Source: an uncultured Eubacteriales bacterium
GTDB taxonomy: Bacteria; Bacillota; Clostridia; Oscillospirales; CAG-382
Length of the DNA: 10,052 bases
Assembly: GCA_900548115.1 (NCBI GenBank)
Contig: URJL01000058.1
Span: forward strand, 1-10,052
Direction: 5' to 3'
Below, one piece after another: positions 1-6,042 of this stretch (its first letter is position 1; every line of letters starts with the position of its first letter). The position numbers and the translations under genes are program-made. The notes below the pieces were generated by a model that saw only the letters and a program-made list of their open reading frames with translations, searched no databases and was not told the DNA's origin.

Positions 1-152
1 AAGTGGGCGAGGATTACTATTTCATCTGCTACAGCGGTAAGCTTAAACGAGACAGCTGGCAGAAGATAAACAGCACAGTATCGAACGGATTGCCTGTTGT
101 CGATGGTATGTATTACTTTGGCGCAGACGGCAAGATGGTTACAAACAACTAA
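1..152 (+). CDS. 3' end of a cell-wall/choline-binding repeat protein (partial)
   Basis: The open frame enters from the left edge (codons in phase with base 3) and ends at TAA 150-152, giving about 49 visible residues. The end reads GMYYFGADGKMVTNN, the aromatic-glycine pattern (YYF/GxDGKM) of choline-binding or glucan-binding CW_binding_1 repeats. Just before it is a second, degenerate unit containing SWQKINSTVSNGLP. In this family C-terminal repeats anchor secreted hydrolases or adhesins to teichoic acids or surface glycans; the catalytic or adhesive part lies outside the window. The protein ends right after a repeat, as usual for the family. Family assignment rests on one good repeat and one weak one; the specific function cannot be told. 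Confidence 0.75.
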   Translation, partial: VGEDYYFICYSGKLKRDSWQKINSTVSNGLPVVDGMYYFGADGKMVTNN

Positions 153-158
153 ATACAA

Positions 159-180
159 GGCCCGCCCGAATGGGCGGGTT
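159..180 (+). terminator. GC-rich hairpin after the cell-wall-binding gene
   Basis: A perfect 7-bp stem (CCCGCCC 161-167 with GGGCGGG 172-178) encloses a GAAT tetraloop, extendable by two G-U pairs. It starts 8 nt after the upstream stop codon. The stem is strong but only two T follow it, so termination may be inefficient and read-through into capF is possible. Confidence 0.5.
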
Positions 181-299
181 ACCGCACAAGATCAAAGCCT
201 CCACGTGGCGTGCGGTGGGCAACGAACAGAATCTCCGTTCGGCTAAGTTTGATTGAAACAGACTTGCATTGAATGTAAAAGATAGGGATTGTACGAATT

Positions 300-1499
300 A
301 TGAACATACTGATTACAGGCGCTAAGGGCTTTGTCGGACGAAATCTCACGGAGAATCTGAAGAATATCCGCGACGGCAAGAATCACACGCGCCCGAATAT
401 ACAGATTGACGAAATTTACGAATATGATATCGACAGCACCGCAGAGGAGCTGGACGAATACTGCGCAAAAGCGGATTTCGTCTTCAACCTTGCCGGAGTC
501 AATCGCCCGAAAGACCCTGCCGAATTCAAGGCGGGGAATTTTGGCTTTGCCTCAACTCTGCTGGATACGCTGAAAAAGCATCATAATACATGCCCCGTCA
601 TGCTTTCGTCCTCGATTCAGGCGACGCTTGCGGGACGCTTCGGCACATCGGAATACGGGCTCTCCAAGAGAGCCGGGGAGGATTTATTCTTCTCCTATGC
701 AGAGGAAACCGGAGCGAAGGTGCTGGTTTACCGCTTCCCGAATCTTGTCGGCAAGTGGGTAAAGCCGAACTACAACAGTGCCGTCGGCACATTCTGCAAT
801 AACATCGCAAATGACCTTCCGATCACGGTCAACGACCCGTCGGTCGAGCTGGAAATGCTCTTTATCGACGACCTTGTGGCGGAGATGTTTGATGCGCTGG
901 AAGGCAAAGAACACCACTGTGAATTTGACGGAGTTAATACAGTGCTGACCGAGCACGGCAGATACTGCGCCGCACCTGTGACGCATAAGGCGACGCTCGG
1001 CTATATAGTCGAATGCCTGCATAGATTCCACGACCAGCCGAAAACACTTGTGATCCCCGAGATTCCGAACGGTAGCTTTGAAAAGAAGCTGTATTCGATG
1101 TATCTTTCATATCTTCCGAAAGAAAAGGTGGCTTTCCCGCTGAAGATGAATGTGGACGCCCGCGGGAGCTTCACGGAGCTGCTCAAAACAGAAAAATGCG
1201 GTCAGGTAAGCGTGAATATCTCAAAGCCGGGTATTACAAAAGGTCAGCATTGGCATAACAGCAAGTGGGAATTTTTCATTGTCGTGTCAGGGCATGGACT
1301 CATTGAAGAACGCAAGATCGGAACAGACGAGGTGCTTCGCTTTGAGGTAAGCGGAGAGAAGATAGAGGCGGTGCATATGCTTCCGGGCTATACGCACAAT
1401 ATTATCAATCTTTCCGATACAGATGATCTCGTCACCGTGATGTGGGCAAACGAGCAGTTTGACCCTGAGCATCCGGATACATTCGGAGAAAAAGTATAA
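300..1499 (+). CDS. capF: CapF-type UDP-2-acetamido-2,6-dideoxy-hexose reductase/epimerase (SDR + cupin)
   Basis: 399 residues closely resembling CapF/WbjC/FnlB, the bifunctional enzyme of UDP-N-acetyl-L-fucosamine synthesis for capsule or O-antigen. In the known pathway the C-terminal cupin epimerises the 4-keto intermediate made by CapE and the N-terminal SDR domain reduces it with NADPH; CapG then makes UDP-L-FucNAc. Visible features: nucleotide-binding GAKGFVG (residues 7-13), NLAGVNRP (63-70), SSSIQ (103-107) and the YxxxK pair Y119/K123. The cupin begins near MNVDARGSFTE (283-293), with likely metal ligands H317, H319, E324 and H366, and ends in the family-typical MWANEQFDP...PDTF. It is about 30 residues longer than S. 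aureus CapF as I recall it, the extra length apparently lying in the SDR domain (around 20-45 and 203-228). The start matches the conserved MNILITGAKGF; the only upstream Shine-Dalgarno candidate (AGGG 284-287) is weak and 12 nt away. No capE or capG is adjacent. Confidence is high for family, good for reaction. Confidence 0.9.
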   Translation: MNILITGAKGFVGRNLTENLKNIRDGKNHTRPNIQIDEIYEYDIDSTAEELDEYCAKADFVFNLAGVNRPKDPAEFKAGNFGFASTLLDTLKKHHNTCPVMLSSSIQATLAGRFGTSEYGLSKRAGEDLFFSYAEETGAKVLVYRFPNLVGKWVKPNYNSAVGTFCNNIANDLPITVNDPSVELEMLFIDDLVAEMFDALEGKEHHCEFDGVNTVLTEHGRYCAAPVTHKATLGYIVECLHRFHDQPKTLVIPEIPNGSFEKKLYSMYLSYLPKEKVAFPLKMNVDARGSFTELLKTEKCGQVSVNISKPGITKGQHWHNSKWEFFIVVSGHGLIEERKIGTDEVLRFEVSGEKIEAVHMLPGYTHNIINLSDTDDLVTVMWANEQFDPEHPDTFGEKV

Positions 1500-1515
1500 C
1501 CAAAAAGGGGCAGGT

Positions 1516-2677
1516 ATGGAGAAGATAATCCGCACGATGATGGATTTGATTGCAAGTGAAGTCTGCGGCAAAAGCATTGATAAATCGCAGTATTCTCTCA
1601 CAGACGAAGAACTTGTCAAGCTGTACAAACTCTCAAAATCCCATGACCTTGCCCACCTCGTCGGCGATGCGCTGATAAAAAACGACCTCATCGGCGATGG
1701 TGAGGTCAAGGCAAAATTCCAAAAGCAGATGAAGCTCGCGGTTTACAGATACGAGAAGATAAACTATGAGCTTGGGCGTCTGCGCAAAGTCCTGAATGAG
1801 GCAGAGATTCAGTTTATACCTCTCAAAGGCTCTGTGATACGGCAGTATTATCCCAAACCATGGATGAGGACAAGCTGTGATTGATGTGCTTGTGCATGAA
1901 AGCGACCTTGAGCGTGCTGTTTCGGCACTTACCTCTGCTGCGGGATACAAGGCGGATTCAAAAGGTTCGCACGATGTCGGTATGTTTTCTGACAGCGGTG
2001 TTCATCTGGAGTTGCATTACAGTCTGATTGAAGACAAAATAGCCGGCTCTGCGACAAATATTCTGAGAATTGCATGGGAAAATGCATCTCCTGTTTCCGA
2101 TACTTCGGAATATGTTTTCGGAGATGATCTGTTTTTCTTCTATCACACTGCACATATGGCAAAGCATTTTGTAAACGGAGGGTGCGGAATTCGTCCGTTT
2201 CTTGATATTTGGGTTCTGAATCACCGTGTTCCATTTAACAAGGAGAAGCGCGATGCGCTTCTTGCGGAAGGAGGCTTGCTCACATTTGCCAAGCAAGCGG
2301 AAGTTCTGTCTGAAGCGTGGTTCGGGAATGGCGAACATACTGACATAACTCGCCGAATGCAAGACTATCTCCTGAAAGGCGGTGTATATGGTACGACAGC
2401 GAATCGTGTTTCCATACAGCAAATTCGAAAAGGCGGAAAGATCAGATATGCCTTCTCTCGTATTTGGTTACCATATGATGTCTTGAAATTTCATTACCCG
2501 TCACTGGAAAGAAAACGATGGCTTCTTCCTGTTTTCGAAGTGCGCAGATGGTTCAAATTGATTTTTTGCGGTGGATTTAAGCGAAGTGTAAACGAGCTGA
2601 AACTCAATTCTTCAATGACAAGTGAAGTGCAGACCAAAACCAAAGAAATGTTGCACCAACTCCGTATTGGTTATTGA
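1516..2677 (+). pseudogene. Nucleotidyltransferase-fold protein (NTP_transf_5-like), frameshifted
   Basis: Two frames together encode one protein of the uncharacterised nucleotidyltransferase family PF14907. Part one is 1516-1884 (122 residues, ATG with AGGGG 1506-1510 five bases upstream). Part two is 1877-2677 in the +1 frame. The join falls in the family signature: part one holds PLKG (102-105), the YP pair and R118 and ends SCD-stop, while part two opens IDVLV. Two bases restored after GAT 1879-1881 (GATATTGAT for GATTGAT) give SCDIDVLV, the D-x-D metal-binding pair of the fold, and a protein of about 387 residues, normal for the family. GTG at 1877 is unlikely to be a real start: it has no Shine-Dalgarno and would omit half the active site. 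It begins 16 nt after capF, so the two were probably one operon. Substrate unknown; members often sit in surface-polysaccharide loci (recalled knowledge). It could be a true pseudogene or a sequencing error. Confidence 0.8.
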
Positions 2678-2698
2678 TAGTATCAGTTGCTTGCATAT

Positions 2699-2728
2699 AG
2701 TGAGGCTTGCTTTTTTGAAAGTCTCACT
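2699..2728 (+). terminator. Hairpin after the broken nucleotidyltransferase gene
   Basis: A 10-bp stem (AGTGAGGCTT 2699-2708 with AAGTCTCACT 2719-2728, one G-U pair) has a 10-nt T-rich loop and is followed by an AT-rich run (TAATTATTTAAT) rather than a clean T-tract. It lies 21 nt after the stop codon and probably ends the capF unit. Confidence 0.45.
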
Positions 2729-2767
2729 TAATTATTTAATCGTGTCGTCCTCCCCATTGTTTCTGTC

Positions 2768-2773
2768 TATAAT
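2768..2773 (+). promoter_or_regulatory. Perfect -10 box upstream of the XRE regulator remnant
   Basis: TATAAT at 2768-2773 lies about 40 nt before the GGAGG (2798-2802) and ATG (2812) of the XRE remnant. No good -35 hexamer is found at 16-18 nt spacing, so this is a half-supported sigma-A promoter. Confidence 0.35.
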
Positions 2774-2811
2774 ACTCACACAACCAACATGGTTTACGGA
2801 GGTTTATATAG

Positions 2812-3180
2812 ATGGAAAAATGATTGCGGAAAAGCGAAAAGAAAAGGGACTGACGCAGGATGCACTCGGAGCGATGCTTGGCATATCGGGGAAAGCAGTC
2901 TCAAAATGGGAGCGCGGACTGTCGCAACCGGACGCCACACATTGGTAAACTTACTGAACTGCTCGGTTTACCGGTCGAGCAGACGGCAGATGAAGCGGAT
3001 ACACGGTTGACATTTCTGTCAACTGTCAAAAAAGAGGTGTCGCGCACTTTGTCTGTCGGAGCTATGCTTGCCGCCTGCGTCTGCTACCTGATGGGTACGA
3101 TTTCAACGGACTCGACCATAGTCGCCTTCGGTTTCGCGGCGGTGGTATTCTGCTTTGATACCATGATACGGGAGAAATAA
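2812..3180 (+). pseudogene. XRE-family HTH regulator with C-terminal membrane segments, broken by two apparent indels
   Basis: The remains encode an XRE/Cro-C1 helix-turn-helix domain (AEKRKEKGLTQDALG, then GISGKAVSKWERGLSQPD, a canonical pattern) followed by a two-pass hydrophobic tail ending in FDTMIREK. Three frames are needed. The ATG at 2812 sits 9 nt after a strong GGAGG (2798-2802) but stops after three codons; one more A in the run at 2816-2820 joins it to the HTH frame. That frame stops at 2946-2948 after SQPDATHW; restoring one CA pair in the ACAC run near 2937-2940 gives SQPDATHIGKLTELL and continues to TAA 3178-3180. The repaired protein is 123 residues. The domain normally binds operator DNA as a dimer; fusion to membrane segments suggests a membrane-tethered regulator. 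If the true start is ATG 2820, only the second indel is needed, but the ribosome binding site would then be 17 nt away. Target genes are not evident. Confidence 0.75.
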
Positions 3181-3197
3181 GACTTACTGACAGATAT

Positions 3198-3213
3198 TTT
3201 GCATATTTGCAAA
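3198..3213. repeat. Perfect inverted repeat TTTGCA-TATT-TGCAAA
   Basis: A 6-bp perfect inverted repeat with a 4-bp centre lies between the stop codon of the XRE remnant and the following terminator. It may be an operator-like site or a minor 3' hairpin; its position after the gene makes a regulatory role uncertain. Confidence 0.35.
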
Positions 3214-3215
3214 GT

Positions 3216-3256
3216 GCACAACTGCCGATTGTTAGGTCGGCGGTTGTGCGGTTTTC
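3216..3256 (+). terminator. Strong rho-independent terminator after the XRE remnant
   Basis: A 13-bp stem (3216-3228 GCACAACTGCCGA with 3237-3249 TCGGCGGTTGTGC, one U-G pair) has an 8-nt loop and is followed by GGTTTTCC. It lies 35 nt after the XRE stop. Read from the minus strand the same hairpin lies just beyond the AbrB-like fragment, so it may act weakly in both directions. Confidence 0.75.
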
Positions 3257-3270
3257 CTATGTAGTTTTCT

Positions 3271-3447
3271 TCAATTCAGTCCAATTCTCTTGGATAAATC
3301 CATCAGAGCATACAAGAATCGGGCAACGGGTGTCAATGTTGTCAGCGTCGGGTCGCCCTCGCGAATGCGGAGCGTTCGTCTTATTTCCTTCGGAATGACG
3401 ACACGTCCGAGGTCGTCGATCCTTCTTACAATTCCGGTTGCCTTCAT
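3271..3447 (-). CDS. Truncated AbrB/SpoVT-type DNA-binding protein with an unrelated tail
   Basis: ATG at 3447 opens a 58-residue frame ending at TGA (3271-3273 on the plus strand). Residues 1-33 (MKATGIVRRIDDLGRVVIPK, then EIRRTLRIREGDP) are an almost textbook start of the AbrB/SpoVT swapped-hairpin DNA-binding domain found in Firmicutes transition-state and sporulation regulators. After GDP the expected LEI-x-D-x-EGEVILKKY strands are missing. Instead comes TLTTLTPVARFLYALMDLSK and seven more residues that I do not recognise. The natural domain is about 45-50 residues and full proteins usually exceed 80, so the fold is probably incomplete. Neither other frame restores the family sequence, so a simple frameshift does not explain it; a deletion or recombination joining the domain start to other DNA does. 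The Shine-Dalgarno (AGGAG, about 13 nt upstream) is rather distant. It lies 116 nt downstream of the lactonase gene on the same strand. It may be a pseudogene. Confidence 0.75.
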   Translation of the reverse strand: MKATGIVRRIDDLGRVVIPKEIRRTLRIREGDPTLTTLTPVARFLYALMDLSKRIGLN

Positions 3448-3563
3448 AATCTATATTGAACTCCTTTTTTCCGTTTTGTGTTACAGCTCTATTTTTTGTA
3501 AACGGGAGGGGTTTTATACAGATTTTTGATTGGTGAGTTTTGGAATTGCGCGCAAAAAATGTT

Positions 3564-4550
3564 TTACGGACACATTTTATATTCATTGATTCCGATCGGA
3601 TTCGGAAGAGGCAGTCGACAAACGCATCCGTCGGAAAGTCCGTCGGAGCGGAGCGCAAAAACGGTGACATCGTTTGTTTCTTCGTTTCCGCAAAGGAGAA
3701 AATCACCGACGAAGCTTGCTTCGCGGGGAGATCTTCCTTCTGCGGGAATAAAGCCGATACGGGAAAGGTTTTCGCCGTCGGCTTTCAAAACGCAGACAGA
3801 ATCGTGTCCGCGGTTGGAGACATAGAGTTTTCCGTCATGAAGCCGAACGGCGGCAGATTTATTGTAGCCGTAAAAATCCTCGGGCAGTACCGACACGGTA
3901 CTTTTATAAATCATTTTTCCTTCATGATAGGAATAAACGCTGATATTGCCGCCCATTTCGCCCACACAGTAATAATACCGTCCGTCCTCGGAAAAAACTC
4001 CGTGGCGCGCGCCGCTTCCGTCGGGTGTGCGGGCACTCGAGAGCTGTTTCGTCAAATCAAGATCAAAAATTCGAATCTCGTCGGTTCCGAGATCGTTGAC
4101 GACAAGATATTTTTCGTCAGGCGTTATCAGCGCCTGATGCGGATGCGACGTTGTCTGACGGTCGGGATCGACGCCGCGCCCGAGATGAACGGCCATGCGG
4201 TCGGGCAAAAGGATCGTCGAGCCGCCGAGGTAATTCGGGCAATACACCATGCCTTTATGCACACAAATATGCGCCGCGACCGCTCCGTGCGTCAACTCGA
4301 CCTCCGAAATTTTCGTCAGCGTATAATCCTCGTTTATGCGAAAGCGCACAACGCCGCTCTGCGTCGGTTCGGGCTCGCGCAGAACCGCGTACAGCGTGTC
4401 GCCGTCGATCGCCATATACATGGGCTGTTCGACGGGAAAGTACGAAAGCACCCGAACCTCCGCTCCCTTTTCATTTTTATCCTCGATCGAGCAGCCGTAG
4501 ATCCCGCCCTTTTCTTTGGTGCAGGCGCAAACATAAAAAATGCGTTTCAT
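3564..4550 (-). CDS. Lactonase-family seven-bladed beta-propeller protein (6-phosphogluconolactonase-like)
   Basis: 328 residues from ATG 4550, chosen because GGGAGGAAAC lies 8 nt upstream and the product opens MKRIFYVCAC like the family's first strand; an in-frame ATG at 4604 lacks a ribosome binding site. Family marks of PF10282 (YkgB/Pgl type): HPHQALITPDEKYLVVNDLG (residues 136-155), GSGARHGVFSEDGRYYY (178-194), LYVSNRGHDSV (242-252) and the closing GRSPREASFVGDFLLCGNEE (272-291). Repeated beta-strand blades fill the length, which is normal for the family. Studied members hydrolyse 6-phosphogluconolactone in the oxidative pentose phosphate route, but many homologues have unknown substrates and no pathway gene is adjacent here. 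One departure: GRSPRE where relatives often have GxTPRN/H. No signal peptide is seen, so it is likely cytosolic. Its own promoter is at 4608-4636. Family assignment is firm; reaction is inferred. Confidence 0.88.
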   Translation of the reverse strand: MKRIFYVCACTKEKGGIYGCSIEDKNEKGAEVRVLSYFPVEQPMYMAIDGDTLYAVLREPEPTQSGVVRFRINEDYTLTKISEVELTHGAVAAHICVHKGMVYCPNYLGGSTILLPDRMAVHLGRGVDPDRQTTSHPHQALITPDEKYLVVNDLGTDEIRIFDLDLTKQLSSARTPDGSGARHGVFSEDGRYYYCVGEMGGNISVYSYHEGKMIYKSTVSVLPEDFYGYNKSAAVRLHDGKLYVSNRGHDSVCVLKADGENLSRIGFIPAEGRSPREASFVGDFLLCGNEETNDVTVFALRSDGLSDGCVCRLPLPNPIGINEYKMCP

Positions 4551-4607
4551 AGCCGTTTCCTCCCCTACTTGTATTCCGCACACATCCGTGGGAATTTCGT
4601 TCACCTC

Positions 4608-4636
4608 ATTGTATCACACCGAAAAAGAAAAAGCAA
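4608..4636 (-). promoter_or_regulatory. Sigma-A-type promoter for the lactonase-family gene
   Basis: On the minus strand TTGCTT (4636-4631) and TACAAT (4613-4608) are separated by exactly 17 nt. Predicted transcription starts near 4601, giving a leader of about 50 nt to the ATG at 4550. Confidence 0.6.
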
Positions 4637-4705
4637 CAAAAAGAATATCGGTTCTGCTTCGGTAGTCGCGGATTTTGTTTTTTGCAAAGATTTGTGAAAA
4701 AACTC

Positions 4706-4734
4706 TTTATTCCAACGTAAAAATGTGCTATAAT
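4706..4734 (+). promoter_or_regulatory. Extended -10 promoter for the AI-2E-family permease gene
   Basis: TGCTATAAT (4726-4734) is a perfect extended -10. At 17-nt spacing the upstream hexamer is TTTATT (4706-4711), a poor -35, as is common with extended -10 promoters. Predicted start is near 4741, giving a leader of about 83 nt before ATG 4824. Confidence 0.6.
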
Positions 4735-4743
4735 GGTTGCGAT

Positions 4744-4780
4744 TCCGGATGCGGCGCTTTTGTGCGCATGCCGCTTCGGA
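4744..4780 (+). other. GC-rich hairpin at the 5' end of the permease transcript
   Basis: TCCGGA (4744-4749) pairs with TTCGGA (4775-4780), and GCGGC (4751-4755) with GCCGC (4770-4774), leaving one bulged T and a 14-nt loop: 11 bp in all, including one G-U pair. It begins only a few bases after the predicted transcription start. No T-run follows, so it is not a terminator; it could stabilise the mRNA or form part of a leader element. Confidence 0.45.
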
Positions 4781-4823
4781 TCTCATATTCTTCATTTCAC
4801 TTTCAATTGAAAGGAAAATGCAT

Positions 4824-5990
4824 ATGGACAACAACAAAACAAAGAAGATTCTGTTTCTTATTGCCTTCGGCGTCATCCTGTTTGTCGGGCTGAATCATTT
4901 GAATGTCGTTTGGAGTTTTCTTTTTCACATCGGTCGCATCTTTCTGCCCTTTCTCGTCGGCTGCGCCGTTGCGTTTATGCTGAATGTACCCGTAAAGGGG
5001 TTTGAAAAACTGCTGTCCCGCATGAAAAAGCCGCCGAAGGAACGCATCGTCACCTTGCTCAGCATCTTTCTTACAATTCTCTGTATTCTCCTTGTCGCCG
5101 CGCTTTTCTTCACCATGGTCGTGCCCGAGCTTGTCCGTTCGGTCAAGAACCTTTATGCCATGATCGAAGCGAAGTGGCCCTTGTGGATCGACTTTCTCAG
5201 TCACCTTGATTTCGACACCTCATCCATCACCGATTGGATGAAAAAGATCGATATCGACAAGATTATCAACACAGCGACGGGAAGTCTCGGCTCGGTCTTG
5301 TCCTCGGTCGCAAGCCTTGCGGCAAGCTCGATCTCCGCCGTCACCAACACCTCGTTTGCGCTCATCATAGCCTTTTATGTTTTGGCGGACAAGAAAAATC
5401 TTTTGCGTCAATGCAAAAAGATCTTAAGTGCCAATTGCGGCGAAAAAAAGCTTTTCCGTCTTTATTATATCGGGAATATTACCAACGATACCTATTCGAA
5501 ATTTCTTTCGGGGCAATGCGTCGAAGCCGTGATTCTCGGCGTTTTGATCTATCTTTCTTTTCTGATTTTCCGACTGCCGTACGCGGGGCTGATTGCCGTG
5601 ACGACGTCGATCTTCGCACTGATTCCTTATATCGGTGCCTTCGCCTCCTGCGTGATCGGCGCGCTTCTCACGCTCATCTCCGATCCCTCCAAGGTTCTTT
5701 TGTGCATCGCCGTTTATCTTTCCGTTCAGTTTATCGAAAATCAATTCATTTATCCGCATGTCGTCGGTAGCTCGGTCGGACTGTCCCCTCTTTGGACATT
5801 GGTCGCCGCCATTGTCGGCGGAAATTTGTTCGGGCTTCCCGGCATTCTGTTCTTCATACCACTGACCGCCGTACTGCAGACGCTTCTGCGCGACGATACC
5901 AACCGCAAGCTTGAAGCGAAAGAAAAGATTTCGGAAAAACGAAAGCAAAACAGTGCCGAGGAACGTTCGGACGAAACGCTTATGTCCTGA
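4824..5990 (+). CDS. AI-2E family transporter / UPF0118 membrane permease
   Basis: 388 residues from ATG 4824, which has GAAAGGA 8 nt upstream; the in-frame ATG at 4818 sits too close to that site. Polytopic membrane protein of PF01594 (TqsA/YdbI/YtvI group). Hydrophobic segments lie near residues 8-24, 34-55, 78-102, 160-187 and 230-350 (several spans), with a soluble region rich in Asp/Ile near 105-155, the family arrangement. Signature stretches: FALIIAFYVLADKK (178-191), FLSGQCVEAVILG (227-239), LIPYIGAF (266-273), QFIENQFIYPHVVG (302-315) and GLPGILFFIPLTAV (337-350). The C-terminus is a charged tail (360-388). Members export varied small solutes or act as Na+/H+ antiporters, and only some affect AI-2, so the name should not be read as proof of quorum signalling. 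It is divergent from the lactonase gene, has its own promoter, and is ended by the terminator at 5999. Confidence 0.9.
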   Translation: MDNNKTKKILFLIAFGVILFVGLNHLNVVWSFLFHIGRIFLPFLVGCAVAFMLNVPVKGFEKLLSRMKKPPKERIVTLLSIFLTILCILLVAALFFTMVVPELVRSVKNLYAMIEAKWPLWIDFLSHLDFDTSSITDWMKKIDIDKIINTATGSLGSVLSSVASLAASSISAVTNTSFALIIAFYVLADKKNLLRQCKKILSANCGEKKLFRLYYIGNITNDTYSKFLSGQCVEAVILGVLIYLSFLIFRLPYAGLIAVTTSIFALIPYIGAFASCVIGALLTLISDPSKVLLCIAVYLSVQFIENQFIYPHVVGSSVGLSPLWTLVAAIVGGNLFGLPGILFFIPLTAVLQTLLRDDTNRKLEAKEKISEKRKQNSAEERSDETLMS

Positions 5991-5998
5991 CGAAAAGA

Positions 5999-6038
5999 AA
6001 AAGCAAGCGGAACGCTCATACATTCCGCTTACTTTTCT
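5999..6038. terminator. Bidirectional rho-independent terminator between convergent genes
   Basis: AAGCGGAA (6005-6012) pairs with TTCCGCTT (6023-6030) around a 10-nt loop. Outside a C/A mismatch, AAAAG (5999-6003) pairs with CTTTT (6032-6036). T-runs follow on both strands, so the element can end the permease transcript (plus) and the glycosyltransferase transcript (minus) within the 52-bp gap between their stops. Confidence 0.8.
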
Positions 6039-6042
6039 TATG

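Noticed and set aside
253..281. Promoter candidate TTGAAA-17 nt-TAAAAG upstream of capF
   Set aside because: The spacing is right, but the start would fall near 288, after the only possible Shine-Dalgarno (284-287), and the -10 matches only four of six bases.
1877..2677. Second half of the nucleotidyltransferase as an independent gene starting at GTG 1877
   Set aside because: It overlaps the first half, has no Shine-Dalgarno, and begins in the middle of the catalytic motif; a frameshifted single gene explains it better.
3257..3360. Alternative minus-strand frame past the AbrB fragment reading CPILVCSDGFIQEN, reminiscent of the PP2C phosphatase CSDG motif
   Set aside because: Only a four-residue resemblance, with no other phosphatase motif and no supporting start; likely coincidence.
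3540..4697. A 385-residue plus-strand open frame opposite the lactonase gene
   Set aside because: It is antisense to a gene with clear family motifs, has low-complexity basic composition, no ribosome binding site and no recognisable domain; its length follows from the codon bias of the opposite strand.
4737..4823. Upstream ATG 4737 as the permease start
   Set aside because: It lies about at or before the predicted transcription start and would add 29 basic/hydrophobic residues; ATG 4824 has a proper ribosome binding site.
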